A stretch of 64,000 nucleotides of DNA from Argopecten irradians (GCF_041381155.1 NC_091142.1:6141778-6205777), one strand, 5' to 3'. Positions 12,456-26,203 are shown, counted from the first letter of the stretch. Numbers and translations: made by a program. Notes: a model not told the origin generated them from the letters alone.

Positions 12456-12555
12456 GGCAACAGATGATTTATTGGACCCCCAAAGAAACTGTTGCCCTCG
12501 GCCTTTGGCCTCGGTTAACAGTTTGTCTTCGGGTCCAACAAATCATATGTTGCCC
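12456..12555. mobile_element. foldback element, 48-bp arms, 3-nt loop
   Basis: Near-perfect hairpin DNA. The left arm runs ggcaacagatgatttattgg to ttgccctcggcc. The right arm, ggcctcggttaacagtttgt to aaatcatatgttgcc, is its reverse complement with mismatches. Arms of about 48 bases are separated by only ttt. The plus-strand open frame over it (73 codons) is a by-product of the palindrome. Confidence 0.8.
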
Positions 12556-13062
12556 TCAATCCCAGTCAACAACTGTATACTATTTCTACAATTGGCGAGT
12601 AAGTATTATGAGAAACGTTGAAAGTGAACAAATATTGCTTGAAAAGTTTCGTTTTTAAGAAACCCCGAAATGTAATCATTGATTTGTGATGACGTTATCA
12701 TGATAGCATTGTAGGGAAATGAAAATTATAAAAAAATGAGGGACGTTCTTTAAAAATACCTAGGCTGCTCTTGAAAATAAAAACCTGTTCTGGTGTTATG
12801 AAGTAATTGAACCAAGATATTGCCTCATGATGGGGTGGTGTCCTCGTTTTATGTGCGAGAACTTATTCAATAAAATGTCATTGATAATAGATATAGAATA
12901 GCTTTTTCTGGGTGTTTCATGGATCGTAACATCACTAACGCTACAATAAATGTAATTTTATATCTCCTATCTCCTATATGCATAGGTAACTATGTATTTC
13001 TATCCCTAAAGATATATATTGTTATTACAATTCTTTCGTTTTGATAGATGTCATATCAAGTA
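12556..13062. other. intergenic, nothing recognised
   Basis: No gene or repeat family recognised in this stretch. Confidence 0.45.
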
Positions 13063-13377
13063 CATCCTCGATACTCCAGGGGTTCTATCACTTACGATCA
13101 CGACACCCCTGGACTATTGCATAGTTAGATTGGAGATGATATAACAGAACTGGTAATTTAGTCATTTGATATACACCAAAAGAGCCGTATAACGGTACAC
13201 TGTGGTTGACTGTGTGGCTTTGATGTTGGGCGTCGCTCTCTCTCTCTCTCCGTCAAACGAAATCTTTGCAGGCCTGTGATTGGCTGAGATTTTTTCCCCT
13301 GAGTTACCTTCAGTTTTACTATGAGATAGTCCAGGGATGTATCGTAAGTGATCGGAACCCATGGAGTATCGAGGATG
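13063..13377 (+). mobile_element. F2 MITE, full-length copy
   Basis: The ends are catcctcgatactccagggg and gagtatcgaggatg. Subterminal blocks form a second inverted pair: ctggactattgcatag against ctatgagatagtccag order. The interior holds gccgtataacggtacactg, ggctttgatgttgggcgtcg and a short tc microsatellite. The flanks carry tcaag on both sides within 3 bp of the ends, a possible target duplication. Small open frames on both strands here are artefacts. Confidence 0.85.
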
Positions 13378-13822
13378 CATCAAGTATGACTCAAAAAGTA
13401 TCGAGTACTTATAGTTCAACCTCATGTTACTCAAAGTGTATTATTTCGAAATCCATTTAATTCGAATTTTCAAATTGTTAGACGTTCTGCCATACATGAT
13501 CCCGCGGGCTTCGTCTAATCGAGATTTGTCTTGGATATTTTCAGAAGAAGTGTGAAAGAAACACTTTGATATGAATGTGATAAAATTCTTACAATAAAAT
13601 GTTGTGAAGGCTTTCTATCATTTATATCAGCAATAGAATCAATAATTACCGATTACTGCCAGAAATGGATTCAGTGTAAACATACAACTTTCATGTGACG
13701 TTTTTTGTGTTATATTTTTGTGAAAATAATTTCGATTAATGTGTTTTGAGGAATTTCATAAGAAGTTTAAGAATTTTCTGTTTACCTGAGTTTACCCGGA
13801 TGTGTATATTCTGTAATTAAAA
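13378..13822. other. intergenic, nothing recognised
   Basis: AT-rich, no gene or repeat recognised. Confidence 0.4.
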
Positions 13823-13974
13823 ATTACAGAGTTACCTCCCTTATGGATATGTTTCCATTATGACGTCATCATTTTGTGAGCAAAACTCGTTTTTTCTGCA
13901 AAGTTTCACATTACATTTGCAAACACACGACATCACAACTAATACTTAACCGCAAGGGCAGGTAACTCTGTAAT
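13823..13974 (+). mobile_element. F4 MITE, copy 1
   Basis: Begins attacagagttacctccctt and ends aagggcaggtaactctgtaat, a 20-bp inverted repeat. The centre holds a second inverted pair around tgacgtcatcattttg and acacgacatcacaa. The total is about 152 bp. Further copies lie at 25836, 39597, 42497, 51958 and 54682. Confidence 0.85.
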
Positions 13975-16787
13975 ATGCAAATGTGTAATATGCTTTTATG
14001 AAAATCAAATACCGCCATATTAGTAGCCTTGAGAATGTTTCATTTCATTTGTTTTTGTTTTAATATAGTTCTTTTGCAATGATTCGTCAAGATACTATTT
14101 TAAACACTATTCTCGCTATATATATATTTTTTATAAAATGTATTTTATATATTAAATAATGTAAATGATATTTATAACAATTTAATAAACAATATTGGTG
14201 TCGTAGATGCTGTATAAATCTTTCACTGTGGTTAAAATATACTACTTACACAATCTAGTTTTAGCTGTGTGTTTTAAAACCTTTTCAACGACTTAACGGA
14301 ATTTAAAATGTGGACAAATCCCAATGGAAATCAAATGTGATGTGCATACGCACGTAAATAATAGAATATTCCATAATAGCTGACGGTGACACCAAATGAT
14401 TCAACCTTTCAAAAATAAAAAAAACATTATTGACTTTTTCCAATGTAGAGGACGTTCATCTCAGCGATAGAGATCATGTGTCTAAATAATTACGTAGAAA
14501 TATATGTAATTGTCTCCTATAAAGAGAGAAATCAAAATGTCGTTTCAGAACTTTTGAATACAATCGAGTTCAGTTCAAATAAGGTTACGTGTTTAATTTC
14601 CACGGAGGCTGTGCGTTTCCCATGTCTGGTACTCAAACATTCAACTTTGTGTGGTTATGACTTTTGGTCTACGTTGGCGTGGTGTCTGGTTTTAGCGTTT
14701 TAGCGTTTGGTAATTCTTCCGATACTTTAGCAGCATCCCACATCTTTTGCAAACTGACATAATTCAATCTTGCATTGATTTGGCTTAAAATGTCTGTTTT
14801 TATTCCATATAAATGTAAATAAGATGACGTCTCCGTTTGTAACGTCACTTGCGATTGGTTGATATTACGGCGTAACGATTTCTAAGAGAAAAGAGTCGTT
14901 CGGAAAGTAAGCAAAATCCATAGTGTTAGAAAGAATTTTAAGAATTAACACAGATAATAATCTAGATAATTTTTATCATGTTGTAATTAATTAGTCTTTG
15001 TTTGTACCAAATATGGCTTTCTGATTGGCCTATTCTGCATTGATGTTGAGTATTTACACTTGTATTTGAAAAAAATAATCCCTTGGAAAATAAATTGAAT
15101 CGTACGTGTAAATGTATTTTCATATTATCAAGCAGTCTAGAAGTCGGGGTATAAAATATTTTTTTGTTTCTACGCGGATCCACACAGTTTGTGAACAAAA
15201 ATTATTTCATACACCAATGAAATGAAAAAATAGTGACGTCATTGCTTAAATAAACATTTAAGCAATTCAAACACCGATTAGCATATATTCTCACCATTAA
15301 CAGATGACACTCATTTTTGTGGTATGGTAATTTTTCGATAAATGTTTGATTTTCTTATTTTCATTGAAAAGCGTTAATTTGTGAACTGCGAAATGGATAT
15401 ACAGTACCTTTATGTATTTGAGTCTGTAGGACATCATTAACAAGTTGATGTCATACATATATATTTACGTTAGTGATACACTGTACGAAGACTTCTTTCA
15501 AGGATCTTTACCCATCTCCGTATATGTGTACTACCAATTATTTGACTTATATCATGTTCTGTCAACTCAAATATATAATTTATTATTGACGAATCATCTT
15601 AGAACGAACACATGCAACAGTTTGTGTAATGAAGTTTTGATGTTTGATGTCATTTTTTTGTATCTTTGGTATACATTTCTTTAGCCGGCCAGAGATCATG
15701 AAATGTTGATGATCATTATTCTTGGAAGAACGAAAACAAATGTATAGTACAGGTGAGTTGTTATCGGTATCCATTGTATTTCTACCAATAAGTCATTTGT
15801 TTTATTAAATTGTCAAACATTTTACATTACATGTATACGAAAACATTTAATATGAAAATGAAATTCTCATCAAACGTAAGGTGTGTCTAGCAAATTAGAC
15901 ATTGTACTATTACAACTACGTAGAACAGAATTTTGTAAACGTATTTTAGTGTAGTCATAATGGCAAAAGGAAGAAAAAGATGAAAATTGTGACGTCATAC
16001 AGTTGATTAATGACATAATAATGTTTTAATAATCGTAATATAAGGATTGCTTTTCAACGGAGAAAAATGGGACACAAATCCCCTTGTGTTTGGGGAAATG
16101 TGAATAACAAAGTGACGACATTGTGTTACTAGTAGCACATTTGTTTTCGTCAACAAATTACATACAAATAACTTTTTCGTTATACTTACACATTGTGTTG
16201 AAGAAAATGTGTTACTAGTGCTACTCGATTTCGTCAGTTAACTCTAATCCATCGTGATAAGTTTTCTTAAAAGGAAAAAAAACGTACGGAAGAAAATATC
16301 TAATAAAGAAAATCTAGTCTTGACTTGCGTGATGATCAATTCAGTGTTAAAACTGAAAGAAATGTGTATTCTTGATAACGCATTTTAGGTACACTAACAC
16401 TTAATTTTTAACATCTGAATACGTGCTTTAGGAGATTTTTTGTAGATACTGAAACAGTTTCCGTAGCTTTCATTTGTATCCGGTTTAGGCAACATATATA
16501 TGATTATAATAAGCTCGCGTGTGATTGTACGCGTGGCACTGCGCGTGCGTGACTGTTTCTGACCTGACGGTCAGTGACCCCAGCGGTGACCGAAAACACA
16601 ACGGGATATGTTTTGTAGGATTTAGCGATTGTATTTTACTGGACAAAAATCAATGGATGTAGCATACTTATATGTGACTCCTACCACAGTTTTCCTTGAT
16701 ACTTTGTTACAGTTTCATCGGCCTATTAAAACAGCGATATCATCTAGCTGTCAACATTTTTATCATATTGTTTTTTGGAAATCAATA
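13975..16787. other. intergenic; one short direct duplication
   Basis: No gene seen. Around 16110-16235 the phrase tgtgttactagt plus ttcgtca occurs twice about 100 bp apart. A small GC- and CpG-richer patch lies at 16510-16610 (cgtgtgattgtacgcgtggc) without an associated exon. Confidence 0.45.
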
Positions 16788-17195
16788 AGTAAGTAAGTAT
16801 GTATGTATGTATGTATGTATGTAAGTTAGTAAGTAAGTAAGTAAGTAAGAATGTATGTATGTATGTAAGTAAGGAAGGAAGGAAGGAAGGAAGGAAGGAA
16901 GGAAGGTAGGAAGGACGGAAAACATAAATCAATAACTAGATAACTATACATGGATGAATGAATGAACGGACGAACAATAAAAATCCAAACGGATAAATGA
17001 ATAAATATAGCATAGAACGAAAAGACAGAAAATTAACCATAGGAAGGAAAACGAAGGAAGGAAGAAAGGAAGGAAGGAAGACACGATAATAAAAAAATAT
17101 TACGTATTAAATAAGTAACTTATTTAAACTATTACTTTTTACCAGGAATGAATGAATGAATGATTAATTTGATAAATGTGAATGAATGAATGAAA
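16788..17195. repeat. tetranucleotide microsatellite cluster
   Basis: Consecutive blocks of (gtaa)n, (gtat)n, (gtaa)n again, (gtat)n, then (ggaa)n up to about 16916. Interrupted gaatgaatgaac, (ggaa)n near 17040-17080 and (gaat)n near 17145-17190 follow. Neighbouring blocks differ by one base, as expected from slippage plus point mutation. The minus-strand open frame with repeating YIHT-like peptides is an artefact. Confidence 0.95.
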
Positions 17196-20100
17196 GAGAG
17201 AAACGTAACGTTACTGATAGCAGTCTCAATGCATTATAAACCAAAACCCGGAAATAGCCTGTATTCTTTGGCGGAAAAAAGAGCGACAGGTTAGTCAATA
17301 TTCCAATCTTTTTTCTCCAGATGTAATTGTCCTGAACGTAAGTGATGCTGATCGGTTATTGACAAGTCAATGACTTCTATAAATAGACGGTGGGCATGAT
17401 GTATGTGGTAAGTGGACTCATAACCGTAGTCTCTCCTGTCACTCATTCATACATTTACATTGTACGTGACGTGGCCTGTATGGACAAACCAATATTCTCT
17501 GTGATGTCAATTTAGAACAAATATATATTACTGAAAAGGGATTATAATATCAAATAATTAAATTGAATATATATTATGTTATGGAGATTTCACAAAACAA
17601 AAACCAAAAACAAAACAATATTTTAATATATCATCCCCTCTTATTTTACTTTGTTAAGACACAAACTTTAAAGACGTCACGAAACGATTGGAAACATTGG
17701 CCTAGTTGAATAGGACTAATTCATGTACCACGTGATACACGATAACATTTGTGCGGGACTAGTATCTCCAGTGAAGATGGACGTAACTATTTATAATCTT
17801 CTCAACGAAATGACGTTAGCGCGGGATATAATCTTTTGACGTCAATCCATCCCCAATAGAAACAATAGTACCGCACAGACGTTATCGGGTATCACGTGGT
17901 AAGTGAATTGTTCCTATTGCAAGGATTATAGTTTAGTATCTATTAATTTTGTTTTATGTGTTACAGTTAATTTCATTGGTTAGAAGATGAAATTATTTTT
18001 GCACTTTATAAAAGAATTGTATTATGACGTCATACAATAAAAACGTTTCCGTGAAAAATTGTTAATACAGCCGATAGCCAAACTAAATTATTGACTAAGA
18101 TATCAATGCGTCACAACTGATTTTCTTTTATTGTATTAAACGAGGATTTATGCCTAATTAGTACCTCATACGGTTATTCGAACTAAATTAATTTCGTTCA
18201 ATATTTCCCCACAATGCAGTTGCTTTAAGATTGCGTTTACATTTCAACAAGATAACGTTTATATGCTGAGTGGTTCTCTTTGTGAGAAAAGATCTCTGAC
18301 TACCCATGTAAAGGACAGACAACGATCGTAATCTCGATGCTTATTTATTTGCAGGATATGTATTATTCTATATCAATTATATTCCATTTGACGTCATACT
18401 TGATTATCATTTGATACTAATTTGACGTGGTGCGAAATAGATACTCCTTATTAAAGGCAAGTTTTTGCATAGTCATGCCGATCTTGTTTCTTCGTAAACG
18501 AAGTTAATTTGCTATATCAACGGAGACAATGATAGTTATCTTTAATTTTTTTTATAATTTCGTTTTATTTTTAACGTTTTCATATCTTTAACGAATGAAA
18601 TAAAAATCGTGGTGATTCATCAACTCAGAATTCTTCCGTGATGTTTTGCATTGATTATCAACTTAATAATTATTGCATTTAATGTGGGTCTTCATGATGT
18701 CTAATCATACAGCGTTACATAATTATACGAGTAATTTTCCATTCAGACATGTTTTATTTTGTAAATGGAATTTTAAACCATCTCCAATTATCAAAAAGTT
18801 TTTTTATCTTAGTTTGTCCATATTTTTTAATTTCAACAGATTTTATAGCAAATAAGATGCAAATGGATTTGGCATGACGCAAAGCCTATATTAGCCATAT
18901 CAAGACAAAGCCGGAATGGTACAATTGTCAACAAAATATTTTAACATTTAATATTACATTTTTAATGGATATTATTAGTGCATCTCCCCAGCCTATCACC
19001 GTAGAAAAATATAATAAAATCTTTTAGTTTCAGATATGGATTCTGATAAACATTGCAATAAATATGTATTCTTTTCTTCATCACAATGGTCACATCTATG
19101 TAATAGGAGTTTTTGAGTTAAATACATGTGGGGAATATTAGGTTTATGTACTGTAGTGATATGTAGTGATGATCTTGGTTCATTTAATAATGGACATATA
19201 GAAAGATAGTATTCAGCTGTTTAATCACCAAGGCCACAAGAACACGTTGGAGAATCTCTCAACTGATCGCGAAATATGTCAGACTTTAGATTGCTATATG
19301 TCCACTTAATAGATAAGCTCAAATTACGTCATATATTCAGTGATGGATTTGGATTTGATGGCAGAAAGAAGCTAGCGTTTCCGGATAAAAACCACCGTGC
19401 AACAGTCAGGACTGCCGTATACACTGTAGTACATTGTAATATAGACCATACACCTAAACTAACACTGTTCTCTGATGCAGTTGAACAGACCCACGTTGAT
19501 CATATTTTGACAAAATATGCGAAAGAATGTAGACGTTTTAGGAAAGAAAGTTCACAACAGGTTCCTAATATATTTATGTCACATCGAAAACGGCACAAGC
19601 ATTCCACGAGGCATACCAAAATATTAAAATAGTCGTCAGATCACGATGACACAATATATATGAGGGCTCATTGCGTGTAAAATTTTATGAAATTAGTCTA
19701 AGAAGATTTTATTTTGCGAGCCATGTCAAGCGAAAATTAAAACTTCGAGATGTTTTTCATGAAATATCTTATTAATGAAAGTATTTAAGATACTTTTTAT
19801 CACACAACTACAGCAAAATGCATTTCTTCTGTGCATTTCAAAGTGAAAATGCGTTACAAAAAATCCAGTGCAGGCCGCTATTTTATGACGAAGTCCTCGA
19901 AATCTGACATCACGTCAATGTTTGCTGACGTCATGATTTGACGTAACAATGAAGTTCCTGCCAATGAATAGTGCTTCAGGTGATGAATTTTTTTTTTTTT
20001 TTTGATAAAGCGCATAAGCATAAGAAGAGAGTTAAATCAAATCTTACCCAACGAATCATGTATATTTTAAAGGCTACTGAGAACATAAATCGTAACATAC

Positions 20101-20211
20101 TCCGGACATGAAACATTTGGAGCATTTATCTGGTGATCATAAAACATCTATTTTATTACTTAAAATACACCATGTAATACAACCCACCATCAATGATCGA
20201 ACACAATGTGT
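17196..20211. other. intergenic; unsupported 118-codon frame
   Basis: No recognisable gene. A plus-strand frame at 19276-19632 encodes 118 residues, basic toward the C-terminus (KHSTRHTK end). I see no domain, signal peptide or splice context, so it is probably chance. Near 19870-19980 a tgacgtca-rich patch with ccaatgaatagtgc resembles patches near 23990-24070 and 31420-31460, probably an old dispersed repeat. Confidence 0.4.
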
Positions 20212-20225
20212 GTTGCCATGACAAC
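20212..20225. promoter_or_regulatory. RFX X-box-like motif, isolated
   Basis: gttgccatgacaac differs by one base from the palindromic X-box gttgccatggcaac bound by RFX factors. No coding exon was recognised within 1 kb on either side, so a regulatory role is uncertain. Confidence 0.3.
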
Positions 20226-21235
20226 CCATTAGTTTTAAGCTCTCCAGTAAATAAACAATAATCAATGACGTAATCATCATCATCATCCGGGTATGTAATA
20301 AAGATATCCTGTCGTATTGGGCCAACCCGTCCGATACCAAGCGGCAGATGTTTGTGAATGAATGATTTATGTGTACCTAGTCTTTACTGTCGTTTCTACT
20401 AAAGTCAACTTCTCAAAGGACAGCGACCCGGAAAAAAGTCATTTCCGAGCAGCAAACGACATGAGATACATGTCTATCGCATCTCCAGCCGAACGACAGA
20501 GTAATTTACATTTCAGTACCAAAAGAGCAATTGAAACAATTTCCAGAAAGGATTCATATTACCCGTTTTGAAATACTGTAAAGCATTTTAATTTCTCAAG
20601 GCACACATTTTCGTGATATGCCTCAAACGAGAAATTAAATGTTTAAGAGCGCTTGTATGTTTTCACGAAATATTGTATACTCGGCATTAAAGTGCGTAAC
20701 AGTGCAATATTGTATTTTGTAACAAAAAAAGGATAAATGATTTCCATGTTATATTGTGCAGATATGGAATTAAAACTTTTTTCCTCTTTTGTTGTTGTAT
20801 GGTTATATCGGTAATAAACCAGTCAAGCAGAGTTTTACATGTATCCAAGTAGAGTTTGTCAGCATGAATGCTACGTTATTTGCTTCGAGACATTTTGCTT
20901 TGCACAGGATGATGGCAGTCTACGAAATTATACATGTGCATGTGTGTATGAAAGGTAATGATCTCATTAAAAAATGACTATACATCTTAATTCCTCTTTA
21001 TAGGTGTAAGAAAGCCGGAGTATCCGAGGAAAAAACACCGGAGACGGATCAGTATAGGTACTTTCTTCTTGTTTATGAATCCAACCTTGTTGATTTAGAA
21101 TCTAGTCTTTGCACTCTCTTTGATTGCGAGCATTATCTTTTTCAAAATCCTCGTTAGACATATCGTTTGAATTATCCCCTGCCATTTTGTTTTCTCCGTC
21201 TCTAACTCTATTTTCCCCATTTATCTTGATAATCC
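20226..21235. other. intergenic; possible SINE scrap near 21.0 kb
   Basis: No gene seen. At about 21002-21050 the words agaaagccggagtatccgag resemble a block at about 46815 (aaagccagagtatccggag). The two are probably pieces of one SINE family. Confidence 0.4.
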
Positions 21236-21312
21236 ATTCACCCCTGAAGACACATTTAGATTCTTCTAGTTCAAAGACTGGAATAGTCCATTTTGGAATT
21301 TCAGAGGTGAAT
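21236..21312 (-). mobile_element. F5 mini-MITE, copy 2 (reverse)
   Basis: Runs from attcacccctgaagacacat to ggaatttcagaggtgaat. It is the reverse orientation of the 4819 copy, since the gacacatttaga side is now on the left. Confidence 0.85.
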
Positions 21313-23695
21313 GATTTACATAACTATCAAGTCTGACAATATCAAGTCTATCAATCTCCATAACCACAAACTATGTTGGTCTGTTCTTTTATTTTATTTC
21401 GACAAATTTTATTACACATGAAAACACTTTAAAAAGAACAAGAAAACAGACCCATATAAATCTCTTCCGTTCTTTCGTGCAAATAGTTCAAAGAATAGAA
21501 GACTTATCTATGCATGTTTGATAACATCGCTTTGTTAATGTATCTATTGTCTTGCCATCCCTTTATCTTTAGTTAAATAGCTTTCAGTTAAGTGGTGGCA
21601 CTTACTGTGTATTAAAACTGTACAACGCTACTCATATATTGTGTTGTCTTTCATGTTTGTTATGAAATATGATTATACTAAAAATCAATTAAATGTGTAA
21701 AAAAAATCTCATTTGAAATTTGCAATGTAATGATTAATCCAAATCTCTCCAAAACCAAATGACGTCAATTGAAATCTCACTTGACAGCATCAATGTCAAT
21801 GTACAATTAATATCGAACGTTTCGTCACAAAAAAACTTTAAAACACGATTGTCAGATTTAATTACTTTCAGCTAGTACCTATTAATTCCGTATTGTACGT
21901 ATTTGAAGTAGACCATATCAGATAACGTACTCCTTTTTCAAACATCGACAATTCGCTATTTTAAATAACCTGCACCATATATGAACAAATTACGTCACAC
22001 GTAGAGAAAAAATGCTATACTATGGTGTCCTTGCAGTTCCATTCATACAAAATATATCCCTAAAACGATACCTGTTTCTTACCAAATATTATCCAAATAC
22101 ACAATATATATTGAATTACTACATAGCTACTTGCTATTCATAGGAGAAACCTCTGTTTCTGCTTATAGGGCCTAGCCCCTCTTACACCTGACCCACTGTT
22201 AATGTAAAAGTTCTTCTCCGTAAACGAGGACAAACAGATATTATAAAGACTCATGCCTCTTCCGAATATTTAGTCCTTTCTTTCTCGTATCTCCCCCTAA
22301 TGATGTTAACACTGTCAACATGTGGTTGAAATCTATTCAAATAAGTTGCTTTTCTTTTCAACTTTCCAAACGAGTCGTATGCCATTCACCCGCATTTTAT
22401 AAGGTCATAACGCACAACGTAATCATAAAGATTGACAGAAAACAACAAGAGCCACTCGGTGTAGAGTAGATATTTCTGTCGAACCTTTTAATGCGATTGT
22501 GCTTGCCTATGCGTTTAATAAATCATTGTTTTTGCTGCATTGGAACTTGAACAGTGAAATTGTTGAGATAATATGAAAGTGTTCGTTTCAGGAAACGACA
22601 TAAAAAAATCAACTATAAATCAAGAAACAGCTGCAGTGTACATTACGTTATTGCTACAGACCAACGGGAATTAGCACTTAAACATTCCACAGTTTTTATC
22701 AAAAATAACAACAACAAAAATATACAAAAATAGTATCCTTCATTTTTATAAAAAGTGAGAAAGAAATATTGAATTCTGCTGCTCTTTTCCTTTATTTTAC
22801 CATTTTGAGGTTTAGATTTTTTAAACAAAATGGGATCATTGAAGTCGACGGGGACAGGTGCCCGATATGCTATCACTAATGGTTCAGTGTTATAGGTACT
22901 TACTGTAGGTAGGTGGTATTCATCGGGTTTCCCGATTTACCTTCGTCAGAAAACCCTAAACATATCCTCAGAAATCAATCTATTTCTAAACTTAACTTTA
23001 ACAATTAACTCATACAAAACTTGAATTTAGTTTTATATAACTCATGTGTATTGTACACAATTGTGAAGAGTGTCCTATATTAAGGTCGGTTTGACCTGAG
23101 TGGGTCATTCTGATATCGAGGCGTCCCGACATAACTGGGGTGAACGACCGACCGAGCAAAAAGCTTTTGGGATCAATGCCCGGACGTCCTTCTCTCCCCT
23201 ACCAACCGAAGGTGGACTCATCCTTATAATCCCATTGGGTCAGTGCATTGACGTAATAGAGGGTGGAATGGTAGTACAGGAAATTTACGCAATAGGCTTG
23301 CATTAGACTGCAGTATAGCTGAGATACTGAGTCACACAGAATTCACATGGTATAATCAGAGCTGATGCATGCAAAATGGCTTAAATGATTGATTATGAAA
23401 ACAACTACTATTCCATACATTTAATTACTTGAATAAGGACTAATATATTTGGTATAAGGGCAGCACTGATCACGACCGGTTTAAACCAACATCCCTGTAT
23501 TTGCTTCAGTTTATTTTATGGGATCTATGTAAATGCTAGAGATTTGGCGTAAGGTTACAAAGCCCTCGTATATGTATTGACCATTATGCCACAAAAATAG
23601 CGTTACATTATTTACATGATATGTGGTCGTCGCTTAAAATCCGTTGATTTGTTAAACCAATTAGAAAGCCGTTTTCCTCTTAGACTTGACAGGAT
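21313..23695. other. intergenic, nothing recognised
   Basis: No supported gene. A 68-codon plus frame at 23100-23306 lies in a slightly GC-richer patch (about 23085-23290) that may be an unclassified repeat. The 77-codon minus frame at 22643-22876 has no domain. Confidence 0.4.
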
Positions 23696-23760
23696 TATCC
23701 CGCGGTTATTAGGGAAAAGATAACTCTGTCTTTTATCGGGGCAGGGAAAAAGACAGCTTT
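23696..23760 (+). repeat. dispersed repeat shared with 31340
   Basis: The order atcccgcggttatt, aaagataact, ctgtctttta, ggggcagggaaaaag, cagct recurs at 31340-31405 with about 80 percent identity by eye. Family unknown. Confidence 0.6.
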
Positions 23761-25691
23761 ATCAATTAGGTGTAATAGAAATTTTAAACAGTGATCACTT
23801 TCTGTTTCCATGTCGACTTAAGAGACGTAAAAATGACCTTGCAAGGGTGTAATTTATTTATGATATTCTCCACATACGTTGGTTTGATTAGCATAATCTG
23901 AAGGGAGTGAAATAGAAACAAATTTAAATGTATATCGTATTGATGACAGATTTAAGCTCCCCCAATCCTCGTCATCTGCTCATGATCGCAAATCTTGACG
24001 TCACGTCATTGTTCAGACGTCAAGTCCTGATGTCATTATGAATTTTCAGCCAATGAAAAGTGTTCCATATTATATTAAAGTAGTGAAATACCGGTATCCA
24101 AAACATGTTATATGGGCGAAATCAGAGGATATTAGGCGGATTTTATAAAAAAAAAATCATTTACTGTAAATAAACTAATTTTAACGCAGTCAAATTTTAG
24201 CGTAAATGCGAAAAAATGCCGTTATAAATTCAAGCGCTTCAAAAGTTCAATACAGGGAATATCATTTTGCGAAATTTAGCGCTGTATATGTATTAGCGCT
24301 GTACAAGAATTAGCGCTTCAAACACAACGGGAACATAAGCGCTAAAATAAAATACCGCTAAAACAAGAACGTTAACAGTAATTAGCGTAATTAGCGGATT
24401 AAAAGCGACTTGTACGATGAAAATATAGATCGCAAAAGATTCTAACATCGGAATAAGATCATGTTTAATGAAATTCCATATCATTTATTTACATTACAAA
24501 TGTTTTATTTTATGTCATTATGAACATTATGATTAGCAATGATATACATTTTAAAAAAGTAATGATAAATAAAAATATGTATCTCCATTTTCACTAATAC
24601 CCACCTGAATTTTTATCTTTTCTTTCCTGGATTTCATCTTTTTTATTCCGTTTCTCTTCTGCCTTTTTCCTTTTTCTGAAAAAGGGCAATGCTATCTGTT
24701 TTAAAACATTCTTTTGTGAATCTGTGGATGAATGTGTGTGACACTGTCTCTATTGTATACATATTTAATTTGCTTCAAAATGTCTTTAAAAAAGAAAAAG
24801 AAAAAACATAGAAACTAAATTAAACAGTAAAACAGAGTTGCTAAAGTTCATGTAGAGTTACGATAGAGAAACATGAGATTATTTCACTGTTTTCTCTCTT
24901 GTGCAATACATTACGTTGAATAGAACATTTCAATTTGTTAGCTGGAAATGTTAGTCGTACCTTGTGCCATTTGAGATCCTTAACGCTGATCATCTGACGC
25001 AAGGATATTTTTTTCTATTTGCAGTAACGATGGGTCGTTCACCTCGTTATACGAACCCGTATGGCACAGCTATACAGTTCCTTTTGCCTCAGAACGTCAA
25101 TAGTTTCACACACGGATTTATAGCGACTGTACATATATTTTGATTTTTTCCGACATTAATTAGACTTATAGTGGAACTTTTGTACAAAGTTCCTCGATAA
25201 TCGGCAAATTAGAACTGTTATATGTTGTAATCGATGAAGATTGATGAACTTACTAAGAATTGATCATTTATATGGAAGCCTTCAATGTTTTAGGGTTTGT
25301 TAACGCTAATTAATCTGCCACGAATATAGTAATACAATAAATCTCCTTCAAACGAAAACTAAAATGTATAGACATATTAGGATCGAAGCAACAATTAAAC
25401 CTGTTGTACAGAACTATTCACATTAATGATAGAATGTATTGATTAGTTTGTTCTCTTTATAGTTATCCTCTTTATAGAATTAATAAAATAAATGAAATTG
25501 AACCAACCCCTCCATAATCTATTTTAAAACAACTCTTATTGTTTTGTTATTTGTACTTCTATGATATATTGAATTTAGAAATAGAAATAGGTAACCTTTA
25601 TTCTGCCGACTGCATTATATGCTGCCTGACAGAATCTCTTAATCCAACTCTGATAAAAGTATATTCTGCTTGCGAGAAAAGGTCAATTTGC
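23761..25691. other. intergenic; agcgct dyad cluster
   Basis: No gene seen. Between about 24165 and 24390 the words tagcgc and gcgcta recur many times on both strands (for example attagcgctgta twice within 20 bp), which gives a dense set of short dyads typical of an eroded MITE. Confidence 0.4.
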
Positions 25692-26203
25692 TAAAGATGC
25701 TCCACCACCAACTGAGCATAAACGATACTCATTATTTGAGCAATAATTGGTGTTTACTCATGTAAACACCTGAATAATATAAAAAAAATTCTTTTGATGT
25801 ATACACAATTAATACTTCATTCCATATTCCGTCTTTGCACGTTACAGAATTAACTCCCTTGCGGGTAGGTATCGATTGTTACGTCATTATTTTGTGAGCC
25901 GACACGTCGTTTTCTCCGAAAAGGATGATGTTACGCTCGCAAACACATGACGTCACAATCAATTCCTACCCGCAAGTGCAGAATATGCAAATACAGAGTA
26001 GGTCAGTGTGCGACGGATTTTTTTGTTCAGGGCGCATTTAATTATTTTCAATATTTTGATCTTGAAGTAAAATTAGAAACTCAAACTTTTCAATGGTGGT
26101 AATGGTGTAAAGTAAGTAACTTTGGTAAGTGAAGAAAAATACTAATTCGTCTTCTCGTGAGTTTGATAGAGAACATACCATTTGTCAGCGGTTGAGTATC
26201 TAT
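25692..26203 (-). mobile_element. F3 MITE, reverse copy split by F4
   Basis: The left end, taaagatgctccaccacc, with gagcataaacgat is the reverse complement of the F3 right end. The right part (ttcaatggtggtaatggtg to tttgtcagcggttgagtatc) is the reverse complement of the F3 left part. Between them, right after cttcattccatat, lies an F4 element (25836-25995). The host sequence then resumes with aggtcagtgtgcgacgg, matching the expected next block of F3. Confidence 0.8.
25836..25995 (+). mobile_element. F4 MITE nested in F3
   Basis: Contains gttacagaattaactccctt and gcgggtaggtatcgattg at the left and caattcctacccgcaagtgc plus agaatatgcaaata at the right, an inverted-repeat element of about 160 bp. 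It sits inside the F3 copy, so this F4 insertion is younger than the F3 insertion. Confidence 0.8.

Noticed and set aside
19276-19632. 118-codon plus-strand frame, basic C-terminus
   Set aside because: No recognisable domain, no splice or promoter context, and chance frames of this length are expected in 64 kb of AT-rich DNA.
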